Assembly: GCF_902506495.1 (NCBI RefSeq)
Contig: NZ_LR733264.1
Location: forward strand, 1,353,312-1,417,311
Source of the DNA: Pseudomonas sp. 8O
GTDB taxonomy: Bacteria > Pseudomonadota > Gammaproteobacteria > Pseudomonadales > Pseudomonadaceae
Length of the DNA stretch: 64,000 nucleotides
Reading direction: 5' to 3'
Part shown: one piece after another, positions 50,504 through 58,166 of the stretch
Position numbering within the stretch: position 1 is the stretch's first letter
Layout: every line of letters starts with the position of its first letter
Translations under genes and position numbers: made by a program
The notes under the pieces: model-generated
What the model saw: the letters and a program-made list of their open reading frames with translations, nothing else
Databases searched by the model: none
Told to the model about the DNA's origin: nothing

Positions 50504-51507
50504 AAAGTTACTGCCAAAAGCTAGAGACTCTTTTCAAAAAAAACGAGCCTGTAAATGAAAGGGTGGCTCTATGCGCTGGCATGCTCAGGAAAATTGCTGC
50601 AGCGCCAAAAGAATTTGATAAATCAGCTCGGCTAAATATCAAATGGATTGGGGATGAGCTGAGGTTGATAATTCTCGACAAAAAAGTCGATGACGTGGCC
50701 TTACATGATCTTTGTCAATATCTTTCGCGAATTGCAAGAGAATCAAATCTTAGGTCTCCCTATAAGGCGAAAAGCCCAGAGCTAGAGCTGTTTGAGTTTT
50801 TTGACTACGGAAAAGAATTTAACAATTTAAGTGACAAGGAGAACTCTGATTTTATATGGGCTTCAATGCCTAAGTATATTGCGACTGACTATCTTGAATA
50901 TATATCTGAGAAGGAAAGTAGTTTTTCATCGGCAAAGGCCGATTGGGAAGCTGAATTGCTGGGCTATAAAAAAACTATAGATTCATATGTTTCTGTACTT
51001 AAGGAGCAGAGGGGGAAATTTAATTTCGTTCACCTCTCTAAGGCGTTTCATGAAATGCACTCCGAAAAGAAAGGGGAGCTACGATATGCTTTCTTTTCTA
51101 TGGTTTTGCTGGGTGTGGTGGTTATTATTCCTCTGGCTTACCAGTTTTTAGTCGGTGGACTGGTTGCTACGGATGACGGGAGTGGCTTCTCTTATGTTGA
51201 AACAGGGAAGATACTGTCACTGCTGGGTTTGGAAGTGGCGCTTTTGTATTTCTTTAGAATTGCACTCAAGAACTACTATTCGGTAAAAGCCCAGTTGCTT
51301 CAGCTGGAGTTGAGGTTGTCTCTTTGTGGTTTTATTGAAAGTTATGCTGACTTTGCTAAATCTAGAAAAACAAAGGATGTAGATTCTTTGTCAAAATTCG
51401 AGTCTATTATATTTTCTGGCATAACGCCGGATGAGAGTAATGTGCCCAGCACTTTTGATGGTGTAGATCAGCTTTTGAAAATTGCCAAAGAAATTAGAGC
51501 AAAATAA
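50467..51507 (+). CDS. Unknown protein with two membrane helices and coiled-coil regions
   Basis: 346 aa, GTG 50467 with AGGAG six bases upstream (ATG 50473 is the alternative). The N-terminal ~200 residues are soluble and helical, two membrane segments follow (FFSMVLLGVVVIIPLAYQFL and ILSLLGLEVALLYFF), and a C-terminal helical tail of ~100 residues begins KNYYSVKAQLLQLELRLSL. No enzymatic motif is seen. A+T-rich like its neighbours. The pattern of soluble domain, two helices and cytoplasmic tail is common among island-borne defence effectors, but no family was identified. Confidence 0.65.
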   Translation: MAMFFEEISTDIESYCQKLETLFKKNEPVNERVALCAGMLRKIAAAPKEFDKSARLNIKWIGDELRLIILDKKVDDVALHDLCQYLSRIARESNLRSPYKAKSPELELFEFFDYGKEFNNLSDKENSDFIWASMPKYIATDYLEYISEKESSFSSAKADWEAELLGYKKTIDSYVSVLKEQRGKFNFVHLSKAFHEMHSEKKGELRYAFFSMVLLGVVVIIPLAYQFLVGGLVATDDGSGFSYVETGKILSLLGLEVALLYFFRIALKNYYSVKAQLLQLELRLSLCGFIESYADFAKSRKTKDVDSLSKFESIIFSGITPDESNVPSTFDGVDQLLKIAKEIRAK

Positions 51508-51541
51508 AACTGCTTAAGGATATTTAAAGCAAGGAAGCGAT

Positions 51542-52312
51542 ATGAAAAGTGACTGGGACGACGCACCAGACTATCTACGCAGCAAGAAAAAGCCTGGCCC
51601 ATGGCGAATGGTGGCCATCCTGGGTGTGGGTTCCGCGATTACCTGGGGCGTGATCGCGATGTTTGCCAAGCCAATCGTGATCAATGTGGATCAGCTCAAG
51701 CAGGCGATCCACGTAGACGGCAAACCGCTATTCAGCCAGCAACCGGCGCAACGGCCCTACAGCGAGCCGGAAGAGCCTGTAAGGCTGCCATCCATTCCCA
51801 TCGATCCACCCGCGCAACAAGTTGCATATGAGCCGGTAAGCCAGCCTCAGCCATACGCCTCGATGGAGTGGACAGAGGAAGAAAAGGCGAGGGCGATTGC
51901 CAGCTCTCAGAACGTGTTCAGTGACAAGAACTACACGCCCAAGCAGCCGGCCAGCACCTACACACCGCCTGCAACCCATCGCATAGCCCAAGCACCCCAG
52001 CAAACGCAGCAGCGCCAAACCAGACAGGTGAGCAACGAGCGCACTTCCAGATGGATAAAGAGCTGGAACGGCGGCAGCAACTACCTGGCGGAATGGCTAT
52101 CGGTGAACAACTACATCGACGGCACCAGCGTCTGCGCCAATCACCGGCGCGGATCAATCGACTATCGCGAATGCCGCAAGGCTGCCAAACAGCACTTTCA
52201 CGAACAGTGCAGAACCTGGCGTGCCCGCTATGACAGTGACCGCAAGACAAGTAGTGATCGCATGAAAACGCGATATTGCTCTGCGGCTAGCAGTTTTAAT
52301 CCTATGGGATAA
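51542..52312 (+). CDS. Unknown membrane-anchored protein with conserved Cys-rich C-terminus
   Basis: 256 aa with a ribosome site (AAGGAAG). One N-terminal helix (MVAILGVGSAITWGVIAMF), a long proline/glutamine-rich linker (residues ~60-165), and a compact C-terminal domain with WIKSWNGGSNYLAEW, TSVCANHRRGS, YRECRKAAK, HEQC and YCSAASSF: four cysteines that may pair in the periplasm. Its base composition is much more G+C-rich than the genes on both sides, so it has a separate origin. Similar proteins seem to occur in other pseudomonads; function unknown. Confidence 0.65.
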   Translation: MKSDWDDAPDYLRSKKKPGPWRMVAILGVGSAITWGVIAMFAKPIVINVDQLKQAIHVDGKPLFSQQPAQRPYSEPEEPVRLPSIPIDPPAQQVAYEPVSQPQPYASMEWTEEEKARAIASSQNVFSDKNYTPKQPASTYTPPATHRIAQAPQQTQQRQTRQVSNERTSRWIKSWNGGSNYLAEWLSVNNYIDGTSVCANHRRGSIDYRECRKAAKQHFHEQCRTWRARYDSDRKTSSDRMKTRYCSAASSFNPMG

Positions 52313-52357
52313 AGCTACAAAGAAATACTTAAATCATATGAAAAGGAATGCAGCGGC

Positions 52358-53284
52358 ATGGTAAGGAATGTAGCTCTATTGGATAAACTTTGGGGGAGAA
52401 ATAAAAAGGGGCAGACCGAAAAGGAAGGTATTCTTGGTACGGTTACCAAAATCCTTGGAGTCAGAGAGGACTCAATAAAAGCGATAGTAAAAGCTACCTT
52501 GGTTGTGTTGTCCTTAGCTTCGGCCCACTATTCAGGGTTCATGACCCAGGTACCCTTTGAAATGCTGTCTATAGTGGCGGTGGATTTCCTGTCAGCATTT
52601 ATATCTGTTTTTGTGTTCTATTTTCTCATGAGTTATACAATTGCGCGGGTTTTTGCCTTTGCGATATCGCAGTTTTACTTTTCGTTTTTTCATGCTATTG
52701 CAGCCTTTGCGCTGAGACTGAGGCGACATTGGCCATTACGCTTTAATAGGAGTGCGCCAAAAATATATAAAGAAAGCATGGTGTACGAGAAGGTGCTCTA
52801 TTGGGTTGTTTTTGCTATTGGTGTCTATCTGGTTTTTAATTTTTCTTATCTTAAGGTTAAGTATTCTGAGATTAGTAAAGTGGTATGGTTTTTGGGCGGC
52901 AGTATGGTTGTGGCGTTGGTTCTTAAGGCCGGCTTCTTAGCTAGATCCCCAGTGGTAGTGATAAAACGACTGTTTGACAGAAAGCGTATTGCCTATAGGC
53001 GGCAGCTTCTCAATGCTTTTATTTATTTCCTTACTGGTATTTCACTTGCTTTTTCATATTACCTTGGGATTGTTCGGTTCGATAAAATAATGGAGGAGGA
53101 TGCGGTTTATATTTCTTCAGAAAAATTTAAAGGCATGGCAAATGTGCTAATAAAATCCGGTGACTCGTTTCTTTTGATTGATAAAGACGCTGAATTTGAG
53201 ACCTTTTTTTATGTGAGTGATAAGTTTTCTGTCAGGTTAAGAGATACAGAAAGAAAAGAAGATAAACAGCTCGAGGAAGGCTGA
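52358..53284 (+). CDS. Unknown polytopic membrane protein
   Basis: 308 aa, ATG 52358 with AAGGAATG upstream. About five hydrophobic helices (for example AIVKATLVVLSLASAHYSGF, FLSAFISVFVFYFLMSYTIA, YWVVFAIGVYLVFNFSYL and FIYFLTGISLAFSYYLGIV), then a C-terminal soluble segment of ~65 residues (FDKIMEEDAVYISSEKFKG onward) with beta-rich character. No known motif. A+T-rich. Followed 29 bases later by another two-helix membrane protein, probably in the same transcript. Confidence 0.6.
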   Translation: MVRNVALLDKLWGRNKKGQTEKEGILGTVTKILGVREDSIKAIVKATLVVLSLASAHYSGFMTQVPFEMLSIVAVDFLSAFISVFVFYFLMSYTIARVFAFAISQFYFSFFHAIAAFALRLRRHWPLRFNRSAPKIYKESMVYEKVLYWVVFAIGVYLVFNFSYLKVKYSEISKVVWFLGGSMVVALVLKAGFLARSPVVVIKRLFDRKRIAYRRQLLNAFIYFLTGISLAFSYYLGIVRFDKIMEEDAVYISSEKFKGMANVLIKSGDSFLLIDKDAEFETFFYVSDKFSVRLRDTERKEDKQLEEG

Positions 53285-53313
53285 TTGTACATTGGCAGTT
53301 GCGAGGGGTAGAC

Positions 53314-54000
53314 ATGTTGATATTGGGAGCTGCTGTAACAATAATATGGGTTTTAGGTTTGGCGGTTGTTGTCTGGCTAAACATTGATAAGGCTATTGGG
53401 TTGGACCTAAATGAGTGGGGAGATTTTCTTGCGGGAGGCTTTGCGCCGTTGGCATTTTTTTGGTTGGTAATAGGGTATTTTCAACAGGGTAAGGAGCTTC
53501 GGTTAAGTACCGCTGCGCTTAAGATGCAAGCTGAAGAGTTGAGGAACTCTGTTGAGCAGCAAAGGGAGTTAGTTAAGGCTACGCAAGAAGATATCGCCTT
53601 TGCTAAAACGGAAGCGGATGAGTTAAGGCGAGAGAGAAAGAAACTGGCTCAGCCAATTTTTAGACTTGATGATTCGGTTCTCCAGTATTTTGGCATGGAT
53701 GATGCCGAGTTTGCAGTATATTTACATAATTACGGGAGTGAAGTGAATGAGGTTTTGATAAGTGTTAGGGGTGAGCTGGTTAAACATAGTAGAGATAGAA
53801 GTAGTAAGTTGAGCAAATGGAAAAAAGATGAAAGTATACCGCTCTGGTTTGAGTGCAAGACAATTAACCTTAATTTGATTGACTTCTTAGAGTGCGATAT
53901 TTTTTATCTAGATGGTTTGGGTGAAAAGAGTTCTCAGCGCTTGATGTTCAAGCTTGAGGACAAAAAAGTTATAGATTTAACTGTTTCGGATGTGGGCTGA
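53314..54000 (+). CDS. Unknown two-helix membrane protein with coiled coil
   Basis: 228 aa from ATG 53314, with GAGGGG six bases upstream. Two N-terminal helices (ILGAAVTIIWVLGLAVVVWL and FAPLAFFWLVIGYFQQG), a coiled coil (LKMQAEELRNSVEQQRELVK and further heptads) and a beta-rich C-terminal domain. The motif EWGDFLAGGFAPLAFFWLV recalls the WGxFGDFIGG pattern of the AbiC-like gene, so the two share a plan of paired helices plus coiled coil. Last gene of the A+T-rich run; function unknown. Confidence 0.65.
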   Translation: MLILGAAVTIIWVLGLAVVVWLNIDKAIGLDLNEWGDFLAGGFAPLAFFWLVIGYFQQGKELRLSTAALKMQAEELRNSVEQQRELVKATQEDIAFAKTEADELRRERKKLAQPIFRLDDSVLQYFGMDDAEFAVYLHNYGSEVNEVLISVRGELVKHSRDRSSKLSKWKKDESIPLWFECKTINLNLIDFLECDIFYLDGLGEKSSQRLMFKLEDKKVIDLTVSDVG

Positions 54001-54051
54001 TACTTTCTTTCGGAAAGAAATTATTCTCTCATAATATGACTGTCAGGTTTT

Positions 54052-54186
54052 TTAATTGGTGAGCCAGGTGGGAATATCTCTCATTTCGTGCAGTGCCCGC
54101 CAGACATCGATATGGCTATCTTGCTCGACATAGAACACAAGGTAGGGATAGCGTTGGAGCGACCAGGAGCAGAACGAAAAGGTAAT
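54052..54186 (-). pseudogene. C-terminal remnant of a RelE/ParE-family toxin
   Basis: The minus strand encodes SWSLQRYPYLVFYVEQDSHI and DVWRALHEMRDIPTWL before TAA, a typical ParE/RelE C-terminus. The frame has no start and the first half of the toxin (~50 residues) is missing. It lies just inside the right attachment repeat. A ParD-like antitoxin gene on the same strand (54499-54663) is the likely former partner, now separated by the repeat. Confidence 0.7.
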
Positions 54187-54352
54187 GGCTGCAATGAAGC
54201 GTTTTCGGCAGCAGGTCGAAGCGGGCTAGGGCGCTCAGGTGTCGAAAAAGTGTCGAAATCATAGGGCCGAATAGCTACGAAACGAGCAGGCGAGGGGAGC
54301 GAAAAGCCCGTATTGAGCGGCTTTGGCACGGACTGACACGCTGTCGAAACGG

Positions 54353-54385
54353 GTTCGAATCTCTTCTTCACCGCCACTTTCGCAA
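54353..54385 (+). repeat. Right attachment repeat (attR)
   Basis: Exact 33-bp copy of 46319-46351 (tRNA-Ser 3' end). The upstream sequence here does not form a tRNA, so this is a partial copy. Confidence 0.93.
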
Positions 54386-54418
54386 AAGCCCTGCAGGGAA
54401 ACCTGCAGGGCTTTTTGC
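54385..54418 (+). terminator. tRNA-type terminator next to attR
   Basis: AAAGCCCTGCAGG pairs with CCTGCAGGGCTTT, followed by a T run. The corresponding hairpin after the intact tRNA at 46358-46392 is degenerate (AAAGCCCTGAAA ... TTTTCGGGGCTTT). Confidence 0.8.
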
Positions 54419-54493
54419 TTTGTGGCTTTCGGCAACTGCCGAAAGCCCTTGTCTGCGAAATTACCCGTCCAGTTCCTTGGTGCACTCGGCTAC
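54408..54493 (+). repeat. Second duplicated block next to attR
   Basis: 86 bases matching 46384-46469 with two mismatches. It carries the last codons of a second YefM-like antitoxin (minus strand, VAECTKELDG then TAA), truncated at 54493. Confidence 0.9.
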
Positions 54494-54498
54494 CGCGC

Positions 54499-54663
54499 TC
54501 AAGAAGGTTTAATTGATCCAGCCTGATCTTGTTGGTTAGCGTTTGGGGGTGTTATGCGATGACGAAGGTGCTTGAAATACTGGCTGTCAGCAGGCGTTGT
54601 GGGCTTGGAGGCAGCACCGGCAAGCAGTTCATTGCGCAATCGTGTACGGCTGTCGTCTGGCAT
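54499..54663 (-). CDS. ParD-like antitoxin (small, possibly altered C-terminus)
   Basis: 54 aa from ATG 54663, with GAGGGAG upstream. The central RNELLAGAASKPTTPADSQYF and FKHLRHRI resemble the C-terminal toxin-binding part of ParD-type or stability-determinant antitoxins. The tail after RHRITPPN is not typical and probably comes from fusion to other sequence at the duplicated block. The toxin that should follow is present only as a fragment beyond the attachment repeat. Confidence 0.5.
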   Translation of the reverse strand: MPDDSRTRLRNELLAGAASKPTTPADSQYFKHLRHRITPPNANQQDQAGSIKPS

Positions 54664-54718
54664 GAGTGCTCCCTCAAAGAAATTAACCTGAAAGGTTATT
54701 TTATGTGGCATGTAATAG

Positions 54719-55005
54719 CGTAAACCCCATTTCAAGCTTGAGCGGGTGAAGCAAGCCGTAGCCGATCAGCGTTATCGCTTCACCCGCGTAGCTCTGGAAG
54801 GGGGCGCCGAGCTGGGTATGGAGATGGCCGACATGCCGGCCGTCATCAGTGCCCTGAGCAGCCGCGACTTTTTCAAGAGCATGACAACCTATGCGGATCA
54901 TACTACCGGCAAGAAGTTTACCGGCCCGACACCGAATTCGGGCAGGTATACCTGAAGCTCACGCTGGTGGCCGATCTGCTGATCGTTTCCTTCAAGGAGA
55001 AGTGA
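54719..55005 (+). pseudogene. mqsR: mqsR toxin pseudogene
   Basis: In one frame the strand encodes KPHFKLERVKQAVADQRYRF and FKSMTTYADHT, the MqsR toxin. Then a frameshift near 54905-54940 moves the reading to a second frame encoding GQVYLKLTLVADLLIVSFKEK, the exact end of the family, before TGA. The start codon is also lost: a TAG precedes the PHFKLE segment. The RNase is therefore inactive. An mqsA start follows two bases later. Confidence 0.8.
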
Positions 55006-55007
55006 CC

Positions 55008-55067
55008 ATGAAATGTCCAGTATGCGGCGGGGCGGATGCGTCTGGAGTAAGCGCGCCAATGTCATGA
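55008..55067 (+). pseudogene. mqsA: mqsA antitoxin remnant
   Basis: ATG 55008 opens with MKCPVCGGAD, the N-terminal zinc-binding knuckle of MqsA antitoxins, but the frame ends after 19 residues. The rest of the zinc domain and the HTH domain are missing. It sits directly after the mqsR pseudogene, as the normal pair would. Confidence 0.65.
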
Positions 55068-55109
55068 AAAGCAGGTGTTCCAACGATAGTGGAGCGGCAG
55101 GACATTGGG

Positions 55110-55334
55110 TCACTGAATGTTGACTGACAGGGCACGCTTGGTGGCGGGGTTGAAGACTTCGTCGCGCAGAATGCGAAGGTCTACAGCGTCTTGATTCAAG
55201 CGGTGAATCAGTCGAAGCATGTGCTGGCGTAGGACCTCGTCTCGGGTGCTCTCAGCGGCTCGCATCAAAGCGAATGCGGCGTCCTCGTTGTTGGCGGCGA
55301 TGGAGTCCAGCGTCTTGCGTACATTGCGAATCAC
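55110..55334 (-). CDS. Small helical hypothetical protein
   Basis: 74 aa from GTG 55334, with GAGGG upstream (VIRNVRKTLDSIAANNEDAA). Predicted all-helical, charged, without motif. It stands alone among decayed toxin-antitoxin genes; whether it belongs to the chromosome or to the degraded element is unclear. Confidence 0.5.
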   Translation of the reverse strand: MIRNVRKTLDSIAANNEDAAFALMRAAESTRDEVLRQHMLRLIHRLNQDAVDLRILRDEVFNPATKRALSVNIQ

Positions 55335-55520
55335 GGTGAAACCCTCGTTTTAGAGGGCTGCAAGGTACTGGACGAGTGTTTCTGAAATATTGCAGCGAAT
55401 GAGCGAGCGGACGGATGGGCGCTGGGAAAAACTGGCGGTCGTCATGAATCTGAAATGCGGTAGAGCGATAGTAGGCGTGCACTCCACGAAAGTTGGTGCA
55501 GCTCATACTTCTTATTAGGC

Positions 55521-55551
55521 AAGGCCAACCTCCATGGTTGGTCTTTTTTTT
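55521..55551 (+). terminator. Strong isolated terminator
   Basis: AAGGCCAACC pairs with GGTTGGTCTT (one G-U) around TCCAT, followed by eight T. No plus-strand gene ends just before it. The 540-bp gap 55335-55874 otherwise holds only an MqsR fragment (55633-55714) and the ugd upstream region. Confidence 0.8.
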
Positions 55552-55632
55552 GCCAGTTTTTTGCAACTCAGCCCCGCACACCCACGCTCGCGTAGGCTGG
55601 CGAAGCATTACTGGTTGGCTGTCTGGCACGGT

Positions 55633-55714
55633 CCCATTTCAAGCCTGGGTGTTGAGGCTGGCTGTAGCTGAGCAGTGTCACCGCGCAACCCGCAAGGGGC
55701 ACGGAGGCGGCTGA
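55633..55714 (+). pseudogene. Second, more decayed mqsR fragment
   Basis: CCCATTTCAAGC is identical to the start of the mqsR remnant at 54725, and the following bases encode LAVAEQCHRATRKGHGGG, recognisably related to QAVADQRYRFTRVALEGG of that remnant. It ends at TGA 55712-55714. A degenerate duplicate. Confidence 0.45.
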
Positions 55715-55874
55715 CGTGCCGACTCTGTCCTAACCATAAGCGCCGAAGATACAGCCACATTGGCTCAATACCTGCCGACAACGGCGGGTGCCTGTCATCA
55801 TTCTTTCGTCGTTCCGTCATATCGCTGCCACCGCGATTGGTTGCAATCGCAGCATAGGCCGAGAGGATGCTGCG

Positions 55875-57236
55875 ATGCAGATATGCGTGATTGGAGCAGG
55901 GTATGTAGGTTTGGTGACGGCCACCTGTTTTGCCGAGATGGGCAATCAGGTGGTCTGCGTCGAGCGAGATGCGCAGCGCGTCGCGATGCTTTCGCGAGGA
56001 GAAGTGCCGATCTATGAACCTGGCCTGGAAGCGATGCTCAAGGCGCAACTGGCCGGTGGGCAGCTCAGTTTCACGTCACAGCTGAAGGCCGGCATCCGCC
56101 GCGCCGAGGTGATATTCATTGCGGTGGGCACGCCCAGTGGCGAGGACGGTTCGGCCGATCTGAGTCATGTCCTGGCGGTTGCTGACGAGCTGGGTGAACG
56201 ACTTGATCATGCCTGCCTGGTCGTGGACAAATCCACGGTGCCGGTGGGCACCGCAGAGCGTGTGGCGCAGCGCATCAACGCCGGCCTGGCGCGTCGGGAA
56301 CAGCGGGCGCGGGTGATCGTGGCGAGCAATCCGGAGTTTCTCAAGGAAGGTTCTGCGGTCGAGGACTTCATGCGCCCCGACCGGGTGATCGTCGGCTGCG
56401 ATGACGAACGTGGGCGCGAGCTGCTGCGCCGGCTGTATGCGCCCTTTCTGCGCAATCACGACCGCCTGTTGTGCATGGGCGTGCGCGCCGCGGAGTTCAG
56501 CAAATACGCGGCCAATGCCTTTCTGGCGACCAAGATTTCCTTCATCAACGAGATGGCGGGTATCTGCGCGCGGTTGGGCGTGGACATCGAGGAGGTGCGG
56601 CGTGGCATCGGCAGCGACCGGCGTATCGGTACGCACTTCATCTATGCCGGCTGCGGTTATGGCGGCTCGTGCTTTCCCAAGGACGTGAAGGCGCTGATCC
56701 GCACGGCCGAGCACGAGGGCATCGAGCCGGGCATCCTGCGTGCGGTCGAGGCGCGCAATGCGCTGCAGAAGACGCTGCTGTTCCAGGCCCTGCGCGAGCA
56801 TTTCAATGGTCATTTGCAAGGGCGAGTCGTCGCGCTCTGGGGGCTGGCATTCAAGCCCGGTACGGACGATCTGCGTGAGGCGCCCAGCCTGGTGCTGCTC
56901 GACGCACTGCTGACCGCTGGCGCCAAGGTGCAGGCCTGCGACCCTGCTGCCACGGCAGCTGTTGCCGCACGCTATCCGGCGGCCGTGGAGGCGGGGCAAC
57001 TGGTGCTGAGCGAATCCCCCTATGCCGTCGCCCAGGGTGCCGATGCGCTGGTGCTGGTGACGGAGTGGAAGCAGTTCCGTCAGCCGGACTTCCCGCGTAT
57101 TCGCGGCGTGATGCGCATGCCGGTGCTGTTCGACGGGCGTAACATCTATGACGCCGATCAGTTGGCGGAGCTGGGTTTTCTCTACCGAGGCATCGGACGG
57201 CCCGCAAGCGGCAGTTGTAAGGCCAGCGCGGCTTGA
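55875..57236 (+). CDS. ugd: UDP-glucose 6-dehydrogenase
   Basis: A 453-aa enzyme that oxidises UDP-glucose to UDP-glucuronate with two NAD+. ICVIGAGYVGLVTATCFAEM is the Rossmann motif, VVDKSTVPVGTA and ASNPEFLKEGSAVEDFMRPD follow, and GCGYGGSCFPKDVKAL contains the catalytic cysteine. GLAFKPGTDDLREAPS is in the C-terminal domain. ATG 55875 is chosen for the family N-terminus; the 87 bases before it in frame are not conserved. It is followed 42 bases later by galU, which makes its substrate. Confidence 0.96.
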   Translation: MQICVIGAGYVGLVTATCFAEMGNQVVCVERDAQRVAMLSRGEVPIYEPGLEAMLKAQLAGGQLSFTSQLKAGIRRAEVIFIAVGTPSGEDGSADLSHVLAVADELGERLDHACLVVDKSTVPVGTAERVAQRINAGLARREQRARVIVASNPEFLKEGSAVEDFMRPDRVIVGCDDERGRELLRRLYAPFLRNHDRLLCMGVRAAEFSKYAANAFLATKISFINEMAGICARLGVDIEEVRRGIGSDRRIGTHFIYAGCGYGGSCFPKDVKALIRTAEHEGIEPGILRAVEARNALQKTLLFQALREHFNGHLQGRVVALWGLAFKPGTDDLREAPSLVLLDALLTAGAKVQACDPAATAAVAARYPAAVEAGQLVLSESPYAVAQGADALVLVTEWKQFRQPDFPRIRGVMRMPVLFDGRNIYDADQLAELGFLYRGIGRPASGSCKASAA

Positions 57237-57278
57237 TAGACTGGGCGCGCATTCCAACCGTCCCCACTAGGGAGTCCC

Positions 57279-58118
57279 ATGATCAAGAAATGCCTGTTCC
57301 CCGCTGCCGGTTACGGCACGCGCTTCCTGCCTGCTACCAAGGCAATGCCCAAGGAAATGTTGCCGGTGGTGAACAAGCCACTGATTCAATACGGGGTTGA
57401 AGAGGCACTGGAGGCTGGCCTCAACCAGATCTCCATCGTCACCGGTCGCGGCAAGCGCGCGCTGGAAGACCACTTTGACGTGAGCTATGAGCTCGAACAC
57501 CAGATCAAGGGCACCGACAAGGAGAAGTACCTGGTTGGCATTCGTCGTCTGATCGACGAGTGCAGCTTCTCCTACACCCGTCAGGTCGAGATGAAAGGCC
57601 TGGGCCACGCCATCCTCTGCGGTCAGCCGCTGATCGGTGACGAGCCGTTCGCCGTGGTACTGGCCGACGACCTGTGCCTGAACCTGGAAGGCGATAGCGT
57701 GCTGGCGCAGATGGTCAAGCTGTACAACCAGTTCCGCTGCTCCATCGTGGCGATTCAGGAAGTGCCGAAGGACGAAACATATAAATACGGCGTGATCGCT
57801 GGCGAGATGATCCGCGATGACATCTACCGCGTCAGCAACATGGTGGAGAAACCCAAGCCCGAAGACGCACCGTCGAACCTGGCGATCATCGGTCGCTACA
57901 TCCTCACCCCGGACATCTTCGACCTGATTCGCAGCACGCCGCCGGGCAAAGGTGGCGAAATCCAGATCACCGACGCGCTGATGCGCCAGGCCCAGCAGGG
58001 CTGTGTGATGGCGTACAAGTTCAAGGGGCAGCGTTTCGACTGCGGTAGCGCCGAGGGTTACATCGACGCGACCAACTTCTGTTTCGAGAACCTGTACAAG
58101 ACTGGCAAGGCGTTCTGA
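57279..58118 (+). CDS. galU: UTP--glucose-1-phosphate uridylyltransferase (first copy)
   Basis: A 279-aa nucleotidyltransferase. LFPAAGYGTRFLPATKAMPKE is the nucleotide-binding motif and VEKPKPEDAPSNLAIIGRYI the sugar-binding segment. It makes UDP-glucose for LPS, exopolysaccharide and Ugd. The ribosome site is AGGGAG. It is coupled in order to ugd as in P. aeruginosa. A second galU lies 3 kb downstream. Confidence 0.95.
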   Translation: MIKKCLFPAAGYGTRFLPATKAMPKEMLPVVNKPLIQYGVEEALEAGLNQISIVTGRGKRALEDHFDVSYELEHQIKGTDKEKYLVGIRRLIDECSFSYTRQVEMKGLGHAILCGQPLIGDEPFAVVLADDLCLNLEGDSVLAQMVKLYNQFRCSIVAIQEVPKDETYKYGVIAGEMIRDDIYRVSNMVEKPKPEDAPSNLAIIGRYILTPDIFDLIRSTPPGKGGEIQITDALMRQAQQGCVMAYKFKGQRFDCGSAEGYIDATNFCFENLYKTGKAF

Positions 58119-58136
58119 TAACCCTGCAGGTCAACG

Positions 58137-58164
58137 AAACGCCACCTTCGGGTGGCGTTTTGCA
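58137..58164. terminator. Terminator between galU and the VOC gene
   Basis: AAACGCCACC-TTCG-GGTGGCGTTT with a UUCG tetraloop (58137-58160), T-rich on both sides, between convergent genes. Confidence 0.92.
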
Positions 58165-58166
58165 TT

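Larger units (their letters stand above)
46319..54385 (+). mobile_element. Genomic island inserted at tRNA-Ser(GGA)
   Basis: About 8.1 kb between two identical 33-bp copies of the tRNA-Ser 3' end. The content is foreign in style: an orphan antitoxin, an operon of six small overlapping or adjacent genes, a repressor-like gene, and a markedly A+T-rich run of membrane proteins (48.5-54.0 kb) unlike the G+C-rich surroundings. No integrase, replication or structural phage gene is visible, so the element cannot move alone and is probably a decayed prophage or satellite. About 86 bp beyond each core is also duplicated, suggesting tandem insertions at this site. Confidence 0.85.

Noticed and set aside
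54130..54352. Integrase gene end next to attR
   Set aside because: The bases before attR give only short frames (for example GVEKVSKS then stop) without the R...H-R-H...Y motifs of tyrosine recombinases.
46319..54385. CRISPR array or retron in the island
   Set aside because: No regularly spaced repeats, reverse transcriptase, Cas-like or YxDD-bearing frame is present.
54081..54485. 134-aa minus-strand frame across attR
   Set aside because: It runs out of frame through the ParE remnant, the attachment repeat and the duplicated block; not a coherent protein.
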